From contig JAKLJW010000044.1 of NCBI GenBank assembly GCA_023150935.1, positions 1 to 37,090 on the forward strand: DNA of 37,090 nucleotides, written 5' to 3'. The stretch comes from Candidatus Binatia bacterium (GTDB lineage: Bacteria > Desulfobacterota > Binatia > HRBIN30). The notes beneath the pieces were generated by a model that saw nothing but the letters and a program-made list of their open reading frames with translations, had not been told where the DNA came from and did no database searches. A program made the translations under genes and the position numbers. This document shows positions 16,377-24,312 of the stretch, piece after piece; within the stretch, counting starts at the first letter, position 1, and each line of letters starts with the position of its first letter.

Positions 16377-17656
16377 TGCAGCGCGAAGTGCTCATCGTCG
16401 GCGTCAACCATCACTCGGCCGAGGTCGGCGTCCGCGAGCAACTCGCCTTCCGCAACGGGGCGCTCGACGAGGCACTGCGCCGCCTGGTGACTCTGCCGGA
16501 AATCGACGAGGGCGCGATCCTGACGACCTGCAACCGCGTCGAGGTGGTGGCCGCGACCGCCGACGGCGACCACGCCGTCGACACGATCACCGGCTTCCTG
16601 GCCGAACGCGAACGCATGCAGCGAGATACCCTGATCGAGCATCTGTCGGTGTATCGAGGCCGCGAAGGCATTCGCCACCTATTCCGCGTCGCCGCCAGTC
16701 TCGACTCGATGATTGTCGGCGAGCCGCAGATCCTCGGGCAACTGAAAGAGCTTTACGACCGGGCCGCCAAACTCGGCGCGACGGGCACCATACTCCACCG
16801 TTGCTTTCATCGTTCTTTCAAGGTGGCCAAACGGGTACGCACCGAGACGGGCGTGGCGACCGGCGCGGTTTCGGTGAGCACGGCCGCGGTCGAGCTGGCG
16901 CACAAGATCTTCGACCGTCTCGAAGACAAGACCGCCATGCTCATCGGCGCGGGCACCATGGGCGCCCTGGCCGCCCGGCACCTGCTATCCCACGGCGTTC
17001 GCAACCTCATCGTCGCCAACCGCACCTTCGACCGCGCCGTGGCCCTGGCTCGGGAGCTGCACGGAACGCCGGTCGCCTTCGAGCACCTGAACGCGTACCT
17101 GCATCTGGCGGACGTGGTCATCGGCTCGACTGCCGCCGAGCAACCGGTGCTCACCCCGGACCTCGTGCAGCAGGTCCTGCGCCAGCGCAAGTACCGGCCG
17201 ATGTTCCTGATCGACATGAGCGTCCCGCGCAACTTCGATCCGCTGATCAACGAAATCGACAACGTCTACGTGTACGACATCGACGACCTCGGCGGCGTCG
17301 CCGCAACACACCGGGAGGACCGCGGCCGCGAGGCCGAGCGAGCCGCCCTCATCATCGAAGAGGAGGTCGACGGCTTCTGCCGCTGGCTCGCCAGCCTTGC
17401 CGCCGTGCCGACCATCGTCGCCCTGCGCGAGAAGGTGGAAAGCATCCGCAAAGGGGAGCTCGAAAAGACCCTCGGCGCTCTGCCCGAACTGCCACCCGAA
17501 ACGCGCGCTTCGGTCGATGCCATGACCAGCGCCATCGTCAACAAGATCCTACACGCCCCATTGACGCGGCTGAAGGACCACGACCGCCGGCGGGAAGCGC
17601 AGTACCTCGACGCCGCGCGACACCTGTTCGGCATCGAGGAGCCAGACGAGCCGTGA
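16376..17656 (+). CDS. hemA: Glutamyl-tRNA reductase HemA
   Basis: This 426-residue enzyme reduces glutamyl-tRNA(Glu) to glutamate-1-semialdehyde with NADPH, the first committed step of C5-pathway tetrapyrrole synthesis. The catalytic Cys is C52 in ILTTCNRVEV; the N-terminal GVNHHSA, the SMIVGEPQILGQLK motif and the NADP-binding stretch MLIGAGTMG are all present, followed by the C-terminal dimerisation helix region. The ATG overlaps the ccsA stop (TGATG), and its own stop overlaps hemC (GTGA). The partner enzyme HemL is not in this window. Confidence 0.97.
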   Translation: MQREVLIVGVNHHSAEVGVREQLAFRNGALDEALRRLVTLPEIDEGAILTTCNRVEVVAATADGDHAVDTITGFLAERERMQRDTLIEHLSVYRGREGIRHLFRVAASLDSMIVGEPQILGQLKELYDRAAKLGATGTILHRCFHRSFKVAKRVRTETGVATGAVSVSTAAVELAHKIFDRLEDKTAMLIGAGTMGALAARHLLSHGVRNLIVANRTFDRAVALARELHGTPVAFEHLNAYLHLADVVIGSTAAEQPVLTPDLVQQVLRQRKYRPMFLIDMSVPRNFDPLINEIDNVYVYDIDDLGGVAATHREDRGREAERAALIIEEEVDGFCRWLASLAAVPTIVALREKVESIRKGELEKTLGALPELPPETRASVDAMTSAIVNKILHAPLTRLKDHDRRREAQYLDAARHLFGIEEPDEP

Positions 17657-18615
17657 GTGGCCCCGTTCGTATCGGCACTCGCGGCAGTGCGCTCGCTCTC
17701 GCCCAGGCGACGTGGCTGCGCGACGCCCTCGCCGAAAGACGTCCTGACCGTGGCGCCGCTCTCGTCGTCATCAAGACCTCCGGCGACCGTTTCGTCGACC
17801 GTCCTCTCGGCGACATCGGCGGCAAGGGCCTCTTCGTCAAGGAAATCGACGAAGCCCTGTCGGCCGGCACCGTCGATTGCGCCGTGCACTCCATGAAGGA
17901 TCTGCCCGCGTCGCTGGCCCCCGGTCTGCACCTCGCCGCCGTCCCCCGGCGGGTCGATGCCCGCGATCTCCTGCTCACTCGTCACGGCGGGCCACTCGCG
18001 GCGCTTCCGCCCGGAGCACGCATCGGCACCAGCAGCTTACGGCGGGCCGCCCTGCTGCTTCACCTGCGCCCCGACATCGCCATCGTCCCGCTGCGCGGCA
18101 ACGTCGACACGCGGTTGCGCAAGCTGGCGGCCGGCGAGTTCGACGCGATCGTACTCGCCGCCGCCGGCCTGCACCGCCTCGGCCTCACACCGCCCGCGGC
18201 CACCCCGCTCGACCCGACGGTGTTCGTCCCCGCGGTCGGTCAGGGCGCCCTCGCCCTCGAAACCCGGGACGACGGCAGCGCGGACCTGCTCGCCTGGCTG
18301 GACGATCCGATGACGCGCGTCGCCGTGAGCGCCGAACGGGCGTTCATGGCCACCGTCGGAGGTTCGTGCCACACACCCCTGGCCGCGCACGCCACCGTGC
18401 GCGCCGGCGATCTTCATCTGCAAGCGTTCGTCGCCAGCCCGGACGGCAGCCGCCTGCTACGTGGCGAACGCGCCGGGCCTCTGGCCCGGGCAACGCCGCT
18501 CGGACACGAACTCGCCAACGACCTGCTCGACCGCGGTGCCGCCGACATCCTGCGCCTCACCCGGCCGTCACCTGCCGCCGCGGCGGCAGAGGACCCCTCC
18601 ACCGATGGCCGGTAA
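17653..18615 (+). CDS. hemC: Hydroxymethylbilane synthase HemC
   Basis: This 320-residue porphobilinogen deaminase joins four porphobilinogen units into hydroxymethylbilane. RIGTRGSALALAQA opens the domain, VDCAVHSMKDLP (about 74-85) carries the active-site region, and C239 in VGGSCHTPLAAH is the dipyrromethane cofactor attachment site. The GTG start at 17653 overlaps the hemA stop (GTGA); no closer ATG fits the conserved N-terminus. The last 15 residues are an Ala/Asp-rich extension that overlaps the start of cobA/hemD by 11 bases. Confidence 0.97.
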   Translation: MSGPVRIGTRGSALALAQATWLRDALAERRPDRGAALVVIKTSGDRFVDRPLGDIGGKGLFVKEIDEALSAGTVDCAVHSMKDLPASLAPGLHLAAVPRRVDARDLLLTRHGGPLAALPPGARIGTSSLRRAALLLHLRPDIAIVPLRGNVDTRLRKLAAGEFDAIVLAAAGLHRLGLTPPAATPLDPTVFVPAVGQGALALETRDDGSADLLAWLDDPMTRVAVSAERAFMATVGGSCHTPLAAHATVRAGDLHLQAFVASPDGSRLLRGERAGPLARATPLGHELANDLLDRGAADILRLTRPSPAAAAAEDPSTDGR

Positions 18616-20158
18616 GGTCTTCCTCGTCGGCGCCGGACCGGGCGACCCGGGGCTGATCACACTCAAGGGCCAGCGCTGCCTGCTGGCCGCCGATGTCGTC
18701 GTCTACGACTACCTCGCCAACCCCCGCCTCCTCGACGACACCCGCCCCGAGGCCGAACGCATCCTCGCCGGGAAGCACGGCGGCGGGCCCCGCGTGGAGC
18801 AGGAGGTCATCAACGCCCTGCTCGTGGATCGTGCCCGGCGCGGCCTCGTCGTGGTTCGCCTCAAGGGCGGAGACCCGTTCATCTTCGGGCGCGGCGGCGA
18901 AGAGGCGGAGGCCATGCAGGCAGCCGGTATCGACTTCGAGATCGTGCCCGGGGTGTCGTCGGCCATTGCCGTACCCGCGTACGCGGGCATTCCTCTCACG
19001 CACCGCGATCTCGCCTCGCGCGTCGTCTTCACCGCCGGATATGCCGAAGCCGGAACGCCGTCCGATCTCGCCCCCGGCGGCGAGATCGCCGGGCCGCGCA
19101 CCACTCTGGTCTTGCTGATGACCCAGCGGCAACTCGCCTCCAACATGAACCGCCTGATCGCCGCCGGAGTGCCGGCAGCGACCCCGGCCGCGGTCGTCGA
19201 ATGGGGCACGTGGGCGGACCAGCAAACCGTCATGGGCACGGTGGGTGACCTTGCCGAACGCGCCGCGGCCGCCGGTCTGCAGCCGCCGGCCTTGGCCGTG
19301 GTCGGCGACGTCGTGCGGCTGCGCGCCCGGCTAAACTGGTTCGAGAGCAAGCCGCTGTTCGGCCGGCGCATCGTTGTCACGCGGCCACGCCGGCAGCTCG
19401 GGCCGTTCGCCGACGCGCTCGAGGCGGCGGGCGCGGAGGTCGTCCCGTTCCCGACGATCGAGACCGTCCCGCCCGACTCATACGAACGGCTCGACGACGC
19501 GCTGCGCCGGCCGGCGCAGTTCGACTGGGTCGTCTTCACCAGCGTCAACGGTGTCCACGCTTTCGTCGCGCGGCTGCGCACTCTGGGGGGCGACATCCGC
19601 GCCTGGCACCGGGCGCGCATCGCCGCCATCGGTCCGCCGACGGCCCAGGCCCTGTCTGAACTCGGGCTGCAGGTTGCCCTGGTCCCGGACGAGTATCGTG
19701 CCGAGGCCGTGGTGGCGGCACTGCACGAGGCGGGGGTCGGCGGGGCGCGGGTGCTGCTGCCACGGGCCGCGCAAGCGCGCGACGTGTTGCCCCGGGAGCT
19801 GGAACGCCTCGGCGCCAGCGTCGAGGACATCGCCGCCTATCGGACCGTGCGCCCGGCGGCGGCTACAACCGAGGCGGCGCGCAGCCTGTTCGCCCGGCGG
19901 CGGGTCGACCTCATCACCTTCACCAGCTCGAGTACCGTGCACAACTTCGTCGCCGCCGTCGGCACAGACTGCGCCGCGCTGCTGGCCGAGACCGCCGTCG
20001 GTTGTATCGGCCCGATCACCGCCGATACGGCCCGTAGCTACGGCCTCGCCGTCGCCGTGCAACCGGCTGCCTACACCATCCCCGCTTTCGCCGACGCGAT
20101 CGTCGCGCACTTCCGCACCGCGCCCCGCCGCCCGCGTCAGACGGCGACAGGTGGATAA
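18605..20158 (+). CDS. cobA/hemD: Uroporphyrinogen-III C-methyltransferase / uroporphyrinogen-III synthase fusion
   Basis: This is a 517-residue two-domain enzyme. Residues about 1-245 are a CobA/SUMT domain (KVFLVGAGPGDPGLITLKG, VVRLKGGDPFIFGRGGEE, GVSSAIAVPAYAGIPLTHR), which methylates uroporphyrinogen III twice to precorrin-2. Residues about 255-505 are a HemD domain (RRIVVTRPRRQ, FDWVVFTSVNGVHAF, ITFTSSSTVHNF), which closes hydroxymethylbilane to uroporphyrinogen III. The fusion channels product from HemD to CobA and is common in deltaproteobacteria and Firmicutes. ATG at 18605 overlaps hemC by 11 bases. Both domains look complete. Confidence 0.95.
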   Translation: MAGKVFLVGAGPGDPGLITLKGQRCLLAADVVVYDYLANPRLLDDTRPEAERILAGKHGGGPRVEQEVINALLVDRARRGLVVVRLKGGDPFIFGRGGEEAEAMQAAGIDFEIVPGVSSAIAVPAYAGIPLTHRDLASRVVFTAGYAEAGTPSDLAPGGEIAGPRTTLVLLMTQRQLASNMNRLIAAGVPAATPAAVVEWGTWADQQTVMGTVGDLAERAAAAGLQPPALAVVGDVVRLRARLNWFESKPLFGRRIVVTRPRRQLGPFADALEAAGAEVVPFPTIETVPPDSYERLDDALRRPAQFDWVVFTSVNGVHAFVARLRTLGGDIRAWHRARIAAIGPPTAQALSELGLQVALVPDEYRAEAVVAALHEAGVGGARVLLPRAAQARDVLPRELERLGASVEDIAAYRTVRPAAATTEAARSLFARRRVDLITFTSSSTVHNFVAAVGTDCAALLAETAVGCIGPITADTARSYGLAVAVQPAAYTIPAFADAIVAHFRTAPRRPRQTATGG

Positions 20159-20180
20159 ACCAGAACCCCGAGGAGAGCCC

Positions 20181-21158
20181 ATGGGATTCCCCGAACTGCG
20201 CTTGCGCCGCCTGCGCAAGACCGACGCCATGAGGCGTCTCGTCCGCGAAACCAGACTGAGCGTCGACCAACTGGTCCTACCGCTCTTTGCCGTACCCGGC
20301 CACGGCGTGCGGCAGGAGGTCCCGAGCATGCCCGGGGTCGAGCAGCTCTCTGTGGACTGCGTCGTCGAGGAATGTCGCGCGGTAGCCGATCTCGGCATTC
20401 CGGCGGTCATCCTCTTCGGCATCCCCGAGCGCAAGGACGCCACCGGCTCGCACGCCTACCGCGACGACGGCGTGGTACAGCGGGCCATTGCGGGCATCAA
20501 GAGCGCCACGCCGGACCTGCTCGTTATCACCGACGTGTGTCTGTGCGAGTACACCGACCACGGCCATTGCGGCGTCGTCGCCGGCGGCGAGGTCGACAAC
20601 GACGCGACCCTCGACTTACTCGCCAGGGAGGCGTTGTCGCACGCCCGCGCCGGGGCCGACATGGTGGCGCCTTCCGACATGATGGACGGGCGCGTGGCGG
20701 CGATTCGCGAACGGCTGGACGAGGAGGGCTTCGAGCACCTGCCGATTCTCGCCTACGCGGCCAAGTTCGCCTCGGCTTTCTACGGTCCGTTCCGCGACGC
20801 CGCCCAGTCGGCACCGCAGTTCGGCGACCGCCGCGCGTATCAAATGGATCCGCCCAACGCGCTGGAGGCGCTGCGTGAGGTCGCGCTGGACATTGAAGAA
20901 GGCGCGGACATCGTGATGGTGAAGCCGGCGCTCGCCTACCTCGACATCGTCTGGCGCGTAAAGGCCGAGTTCGGCTATCCGGTGGCGGCGTACAGCGTTA
21001 GCGGCGAGTACGCGATGATTCGCGCCGCGGCTGCCAACGGATGGGTGGACGAGGACCGCATCGTGCTGGAGACCCTGACGGCGATTCGGCGCGCCGGCGC
21101 CGACATTATACTCACCTATTTCGCCAAGACCGCCGCCCGCCTGCTGCACGGCGCATGA
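20181..21158 (+). CDS. hemB: Porphobilinogen synthase (delta-aminolevulinate dehydratase) HemB
   Basis: This 325-residue enzyme condenses two 5-aminolevulinate molecules into porphobilinogen. The two active-site Lys are visible, K195 in YAAKFASAFYGPF and K248 in MVKPALAYLD. The metal site DVCLCEYTDHGHCG has three Cys (C120, C122, C130), which indicates a zinc-dependent active site. The start ATG at 20181 has AGGAG five bases upstream and lies 22 bases after the cobA/hemD stop. It ends the run of tetrapyrrole genes; infA follows after 65 bases. Confidence 0.97.
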   Translation: MGFPELRLRRLRKTDAMRRLVRETRLSVDQLVLPLFAVPGHGVRQEVPSMPGVEQLSVDCVVEECRAVADLGIPAVILFGIPERKDATGSHAYRDDGVVQRAIAGIKSATPDLLVITDVCLCEYTDHGHCGVVAGGEVDNDATLDLLAREALSHARAGADMVAPSDMMDGRVAAIRERLDEEGFEHLPILAYAAKFASAFYGPFRDAAQSAPQFGDRRAYQMDPPNALEALREVALDIEEGADIVMVKPALAYLDIVWRVKAEFGYPVAAYSVSGEYAMIRAAAANGWVDEDRIVLETLTAIRRAGADIILTYFAKTAARLLHGA

Positions 21159-21223
21159 GAGCGGGCTTGGCACTCGTGCACCCCGGTGCTATGCACGCGC
21201 GATGATCCAATGGAGGTGGCGGC

Positions 21224-21442
21224 GTGAGCCGTGAAGACCTGATTCAAATCGAAGGCACCGTAAAAGAGGTCATGGCGGGCGGGCAGTTCCGCGTCGAGTC
21301 GGACAAGGGACAGCAATTCTTCGCCAAGATCAGCGGGCGGATGCGGCGCTTTCACATCAAGGTAATTCCCGGCGACCGTGTCACCGTGGCCGTTTCCCCG
21401 TACGATCCGACGCACGGGTTGATCGTCTATCGGAGTTCCTGA
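21224..21442 (+). CDS. infA: Translation initiation factor IF-1
   Basis: This is a 72-residue single OB-fold protein with the IF-1 pattern (IEGTVKEVMAGGQFRVE, GRMRRFHIKVIPGDRVTV, YDPTHGLIVYR). It binds the ribosomal A site during initiation. The GTG at 21224 is preceded by GGAGG seven bases upstream. It lies 65 bases after hemB and may be co-transcribed, since no clear terminator separates them. It departs from the commonest IF-1 sequence (for example Gln-Phe instead of Met-Phe in the first half), so it could be a second, divergent copy; the genome elsewhere was not seen. Confidence 0.93.
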   Translation: MSREDLIQIEGTVKEVMAGGQFRVESDKGQQFFAKISGRMRRFHIKVIPGDRVTVAVSPYDPTHGLIVYRSS

Positions 21443-21486
21443 ACCGCCGCGGTTCCCGAACCTCGCCCGGTATCGGCGCCGCGGAT

Positions 21487-21933
21487 TCAGCGCTTGCGAG
21501 CGCCCTTGGCCCGGCCGCGGGCGGTGGCGGCGCCGGTCGCACGTTTCGCCGTCGTGGCCCGCTTGGCCGCCGGCTTGGCGTTCCTTTTGGGGGTCGGTTT
21601 GGCGCCCCGTTTGGCCGCCGGTTTGGCGCCCCGCTTGGCCGCCGCCGGCTTCTCCACGCGCGCCCCGCTCGCCCTCTGCGGCTTGCGCCCACGTTCCACC
21701 CGGGCCACCCGCCGCAGATGGCGGTACTTCACCTTGCTGCTGAGCTGACCGAAAAGCATGTTGAGACGGTCGCCGTCATGGCGGCGCAACGCCTCTTCGA
21801 TGCGTTGGCGGTGGTCGTCGAGGTACGTGATCTCGAACTCGCGCGTCTGAATGTGGACGCGCTCGGGCACGGTCCCCTGGGTCTGAACGACCCGGACGAT
21901 TTCCCGCAGGATTGGCAGATCTGCCTGGGCCAC
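21487..21933 (-). CDS. Protein with histone H1-like Lys/Ala-rich C-terminal tail
   Basis: This 148-residue protein is not assigned to a named family. Residues 1-80 look globular and helical (ILREIVRVVQTQGTVPERV, then DDHRQRIEEALRRHDGDRL). Residues about 84-148 are a strongly basic Lys/Ala/Pro/Arg tail with repeated AAKRGAKP units, like bacterial histone H1-type DNA- or RNA-binding tails. I prefer the GTG at 21933, which follows GGGGGAG by five bases; a TTG at 21975 would add a Gly-rich leader. It is 93 bases downstream of dksA on the same strand and converges on infA. A nucleoid- or RNA-associated role is an inference from the tail. Confidence 0.75.
   Translation of the reverse strand: MAQADLPILREIVRVVQTQGTVPERVHIQTREFEITYLDDHRQRIEEALRRHDGDRLNMLFGQLSSKVKYRHLRRVARVERGRKPQRASGARVEKPAAAKRGAKPAAKRGAKPTPKRNAKPAAKRATTAKRATGAATARGRAKGARKR
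21596..21643. repeat. 24-bp direct tandem repeat in the H1-like tail
   Basis: Two adjacent 24-base units that differ at one position (starting GGTTTGGCGCCCCG on the plus strand) code on the minus strand for the two AAKRGAKP repeats of the basic tail. The flanks contain further diverged copies. Such repeats expand or shrink easily. Confidence 0.8.
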
Positions 21934-22026
21934 CAGCGCTCCCCCACCTCCTCCCCGTCGCCCCTCTTCTGGCAAAAATCCGCGGGCAGGTCCAGCGGAT
22001 TTTGCGCGGCCGCGCCGGCCCGTGGG

Positions 22027-22392
22027 TCAGGATCGGTTCGACCGGCGCTCTTCGGCCTCCTGCGCCGCCTTGCACTGGATGCACAGCGTCGTGACCGGGC
22101 GGGCGTTCAGCCGCTCGACACCGATCTCCTCGCCGCAGCTCTCGCAGACCCCGTAGCTGCCGTCGCCGATCCGCTCGAGCGCTTCGTCGATCTTCGACAG
22201 CAGCTTACGCTCGCGGTCGCGAATGCGCAGGAGGGCGTTGCGATTCGACTCCAGGGTGGCGCGATCCGAGGGATCCGGGAAGCTTTCGCGGGCATCGGTC
22301 ATTCCGCCCACTGTCCGACCGGCTTCGTCGAGGATCTCCTGACGCCGGGTCTTCAAGAGCTCCTCGAACCGCTCCAATTGCCTCCGGTTCAC
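22027..22392 (-). CDS. dksA: RNA polymerase-binding transcription factor DksA
   Basis: This 121-residue DksA/TraR protein has a coiled coil (about 1-75) whose tip carries DPSDRAT with the two Asp (D40, D43) in the DksA-type DxxDxA arrangement, and a C-terminal four-Cys zinc finger (C83, C86, C104, C107 in CESCGEEIG and LCIQCK). DksA enters the RNA polymerase secondary channel and works with ppGpp to adjust rRNA and stress transcription. The GTG start at 22392 has GGGAGGG about ten bases upstream. It is slightly shorter than Escherichia coli DksA (151), missing part of the N-terminal extension. Confidence 0.94.
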   Translation of the reverse strand: MNRRQLERFEELLKTRRQEILDEAGRTVGGMTDARESFPDPSDRATLESNRNALLRIRDRERKLLSKIDEALERIGDGSYGVCESCGEEIGVERLNARPVTTLCIQCKAAQEAEERRSNRS

Positions 22393-22420
22393 GGGTGCGT
22401 GGCCCTCCCTGAATTCAGGT

Positions 22421-22449
22421 TACGTACCATCGGCACCGGTCCCTGTAAA
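22421..22449 (-). promoter_or_regulatory. Putative sigma70 promoter of dksA
   Basis: On the minus strand, TTTACA (22449-22444) is followed after 17 bases by TACGTA (22426-22421), about 30 bases before the GTG start. The -10 box resembles those proposed here for erpA (TACGGT) and htpX (TACGTT). This is a sequence match only. Confidence 0.35.
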
Positions 22450-22525
22450 GTTCGCGAACCCGGCACCGCGCATCGCGCCGCTACAGGGCCGAACTGGGAG
22501 TGCGATCTTCGATCGGGCAGCCCGG

Positions 22526-24160
22526 TTACAGGCGAGGCGTGGCGTAGGCCGACAGGCGTACCGAACTGAACCGTGAGCGCGCCTCGACGCGGGTCGGGAT
22601 GACAACGGGAGCGGTGCCGATCGGCAGCCGCACCCGAAACGTCGAGCCGCGTTCCACGTCGCTCTCGACGCGCACTTCCCCGCCAAGGATGGTGGTCAGC
22701 TCGCGCACGAGCGCAAGGCCGAGCCCGAGGCCGTCGGCGCGCCGCGTCAGCGAGCCGTCGAGTTGGCGAAAGGCTTCGAAAATCAGCTCGAAGTCGCTCG
22801 ATCGGATGCCGATTCCGGAATCCTCGACGCCGATCTCGATCGTGTCGGGAGCGAGGCGCCGCGCGCGCAGGCCGATCGTCCCACGGTCCGTGAACTTCGC
22901 GGCGTTGCTCAACAGACCGTTAACGATCTGCCGAACCTTGCGTCCGTCGGTCCGCAGTACCGGAACGTCGGGGTCGACACGCCACGCGAACCGCACCGGT
23001 TTGGACTCGAGACGGGCAAGGACGTCCGGCTCCAAAGCTGCGAACAAACTCGCCAGATCGACGTCTTCGGTCTCCGTCATGCGGCTGCCCCCGGCGCGCA
23101 ACTCGGCAAACAGCAGCATCTCCTCCAACAAGTTCTGCAGGCGCAGCGAATTGAATCGCATGCGGCCCAGGCTGTCGGACAGGACAGGGTCAGCCTCCGG
23201 CCCGACGACGGTTTCGAGCAACTCCACGTAGCCGAGGATGGCGTGCAGCGGCGTGCGCAACTCGTGCGACATGGTCGAGAGGAACTCGTGCTTCATGCGT
23301 CCCGCGTCGTGGGCCTGTTCGGCGGCAAACAGACCGTTGGCGGCAACCAACGCCGCCACATCGCAGAAGTGTTTTTCGTCCGCGCTCAACCCCCGGTCGT
23401 CGGCAGGCGTCACCCGTAGGCCGCCGAAGGTTCTTCCGCGAACGACCAGCGGCGCCCAGTGCATAGTACCCGTCGGCCCCGCCGGCAGACTCGATACGAC
23501 TTCGCAGGCCAGGCGCGGGAAGGCCGCCTCGACGGCCTGCTTCACCTGGTCCGCCCATTGCCCGGGCGACCCCGGCGCGCTTACCGCATCCCCCATCGCA
23601 AGAAGAAACCGCAGGTGCTCGCTTTCTCGTTCCGCCTGCTGCCGCCTGATCCGCTCCAGCTTCACCTCTTCGGTCATGTACGCGTAAAAGACCGCCACGA
23701 TGAAGAAAAACGGCAGCCGTAACCACTCCGCCGATCCCACCTGCCCGTTGGCCGTCATCCACAACCACGCCCCGTAGGTCACGCTCACCGCCACCGCCCC
23801 GACGGCGATCTGGCCGATGCCGTCAACCATCGCCGTGAGCAGCATCGTGAAGAAGTAAACAATCAGAAAGTCCTGCGACAAACCGACCGTCAGGTACAGG
23901 CCGACCAGAACGCACGCCGTATCGAAAAGGAACAACCATTTGGCAAAGCCGCGATCGGAGTAGAGAGTCGCGGGGACCAGCGCGAGCAGCCCGTTGCTGA
24001 GGATCAAGCCGAGCGTGTAGGCGACACTTTCCGGGGCGGTGCCGGTCTCGGTGAACAAGACCAGATAAGAAAGCGAGACGATGACCACCGACCGCAGCAA
24101 CAGAATCGTCCGCTTGCGGTCGAGCCCACGGGGCTCGAGTCTGGGCGCGTCCGGTCGCAT
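22526..24160 (-). CDS. Orphan membrane sensor histidine kinase with GAF-like domain
   Basis: This 544-residue kinase has about six transmembrane helices in its first 165 residues, a weakly GAF-like region (about 180-275) and a HisKA-HATPase_c core. The phospho-acceptor His is in FLSTMSHELRTPLHAILGY (about residue 299). The N box (GLLSNAAKF), G1 (DSGIGI) and G2 (GLGLGLALV) are intact, so the kinase should be active. No response regulator is adjacent. I prefer the ATG at 24160; an ATG at 24205 lacks a ribosome site and lies within a sigma54-like promoter match. The stop is 133 bases from dksA. The signal sensed is unknown. Confidence 0.88.
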   Translation of the reverse strand: MRPDAPRLEPRGLDRKRTILLLRSVVIVSLSYLVLFTETGTAPESVAYTLGLILSNGLLALVPATLYSDRGFAKWLFLFDTACVLVGLYLTVGLSQDFLIVYFFTMLLTAMVDGIGQIAVGAVAVSVTYGAWLWMTANGQVGSAEWLRLPFFFIVAVFYAYMTEEVKLERIRRQQAERESEHLRFLLAMGDAVSAPGSPGQWADQVKQAVEAAFPRLACEVVSSLPAGPTGTMHWAPLVVRGRTFGGLRVTPADDRGLSADEKHFCDVAALVAANGLFAAEQAHDAGRMKHEFLSTMSHELRTPLHAILGYVELLETVVGPEADPVLSDSLGRMRFNSLRLQNLLEEMLLFAELRAGGSRMTETEDVDLASLFAALEPDVLARLESKPVRFAWRVDPDVPVLRTDGRKVRQIVNGLLSNAAKFTDRGTIGLRARRLAPDTIEIGVEDSGIGIRSSDFELIFEAFRQLDGSLTRRADGLGLGLALVRELTTILGGEVRVESDVERGSTFRVRLPIGTAPVVIPTRVEARSRFSSVRLSAYATPRL

Positions 24161-24188
24161 TGCACACTGTCCGCCGCTACGTACGTCG

Positions 24189-24204
24189 AGCAATGCCAAT
24201 GCCA
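24189..24204 (-). promoter_or_regulatory. Sigma54-like -24/-12 element upstream of the kinase
   Basis: On the minus strand, TGGCATTGGCATTGCT fits the sigma54 consensus TGGCAC-N5-TTGCW with the GG and GC pairs exactly ten bases apart. One consensus base differs. Transcription would start roughly 12 bases past the GC, about 20 bases before the ATG at 24160. No sigma54 activator gene is in the window, so this is only a candidate. Confidence 0.35.
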
Positions 24205-24250
24205 TAGGGCACCGGTAGCGGGGTCAACGCACCGTGGGCGGCAAGCGCCC

Positions 24251-24262
24251 TGACACGTGTCA
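24251..24262. promoter_or_regulatory. 12-bp perfect palindrome, possible operator
   Basis: TGACACGTGTCA is a perfect palindrome in the 107-base gap between mltD and the kinase start region. A third copy of the half-site, CGTGACA, lies at 24287-24293. It is about 47 bases upstream of the sigma54-like element, where a regulator could bind. Confidence 0.35.
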
Positions 24263-24312
24263 CGCGACCGGCGATTCCGGCGGAAACGTGACAGGATTAC
24301 GGCGTTGGATCC

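Noticed and set aside
21441..21455. GAACCGCCGCGGTTC palindrome after infA as a terminator
   Set aside because: The possible stem is only five pairs and has no T tract; it is too weak to call in GC-rich DNA.
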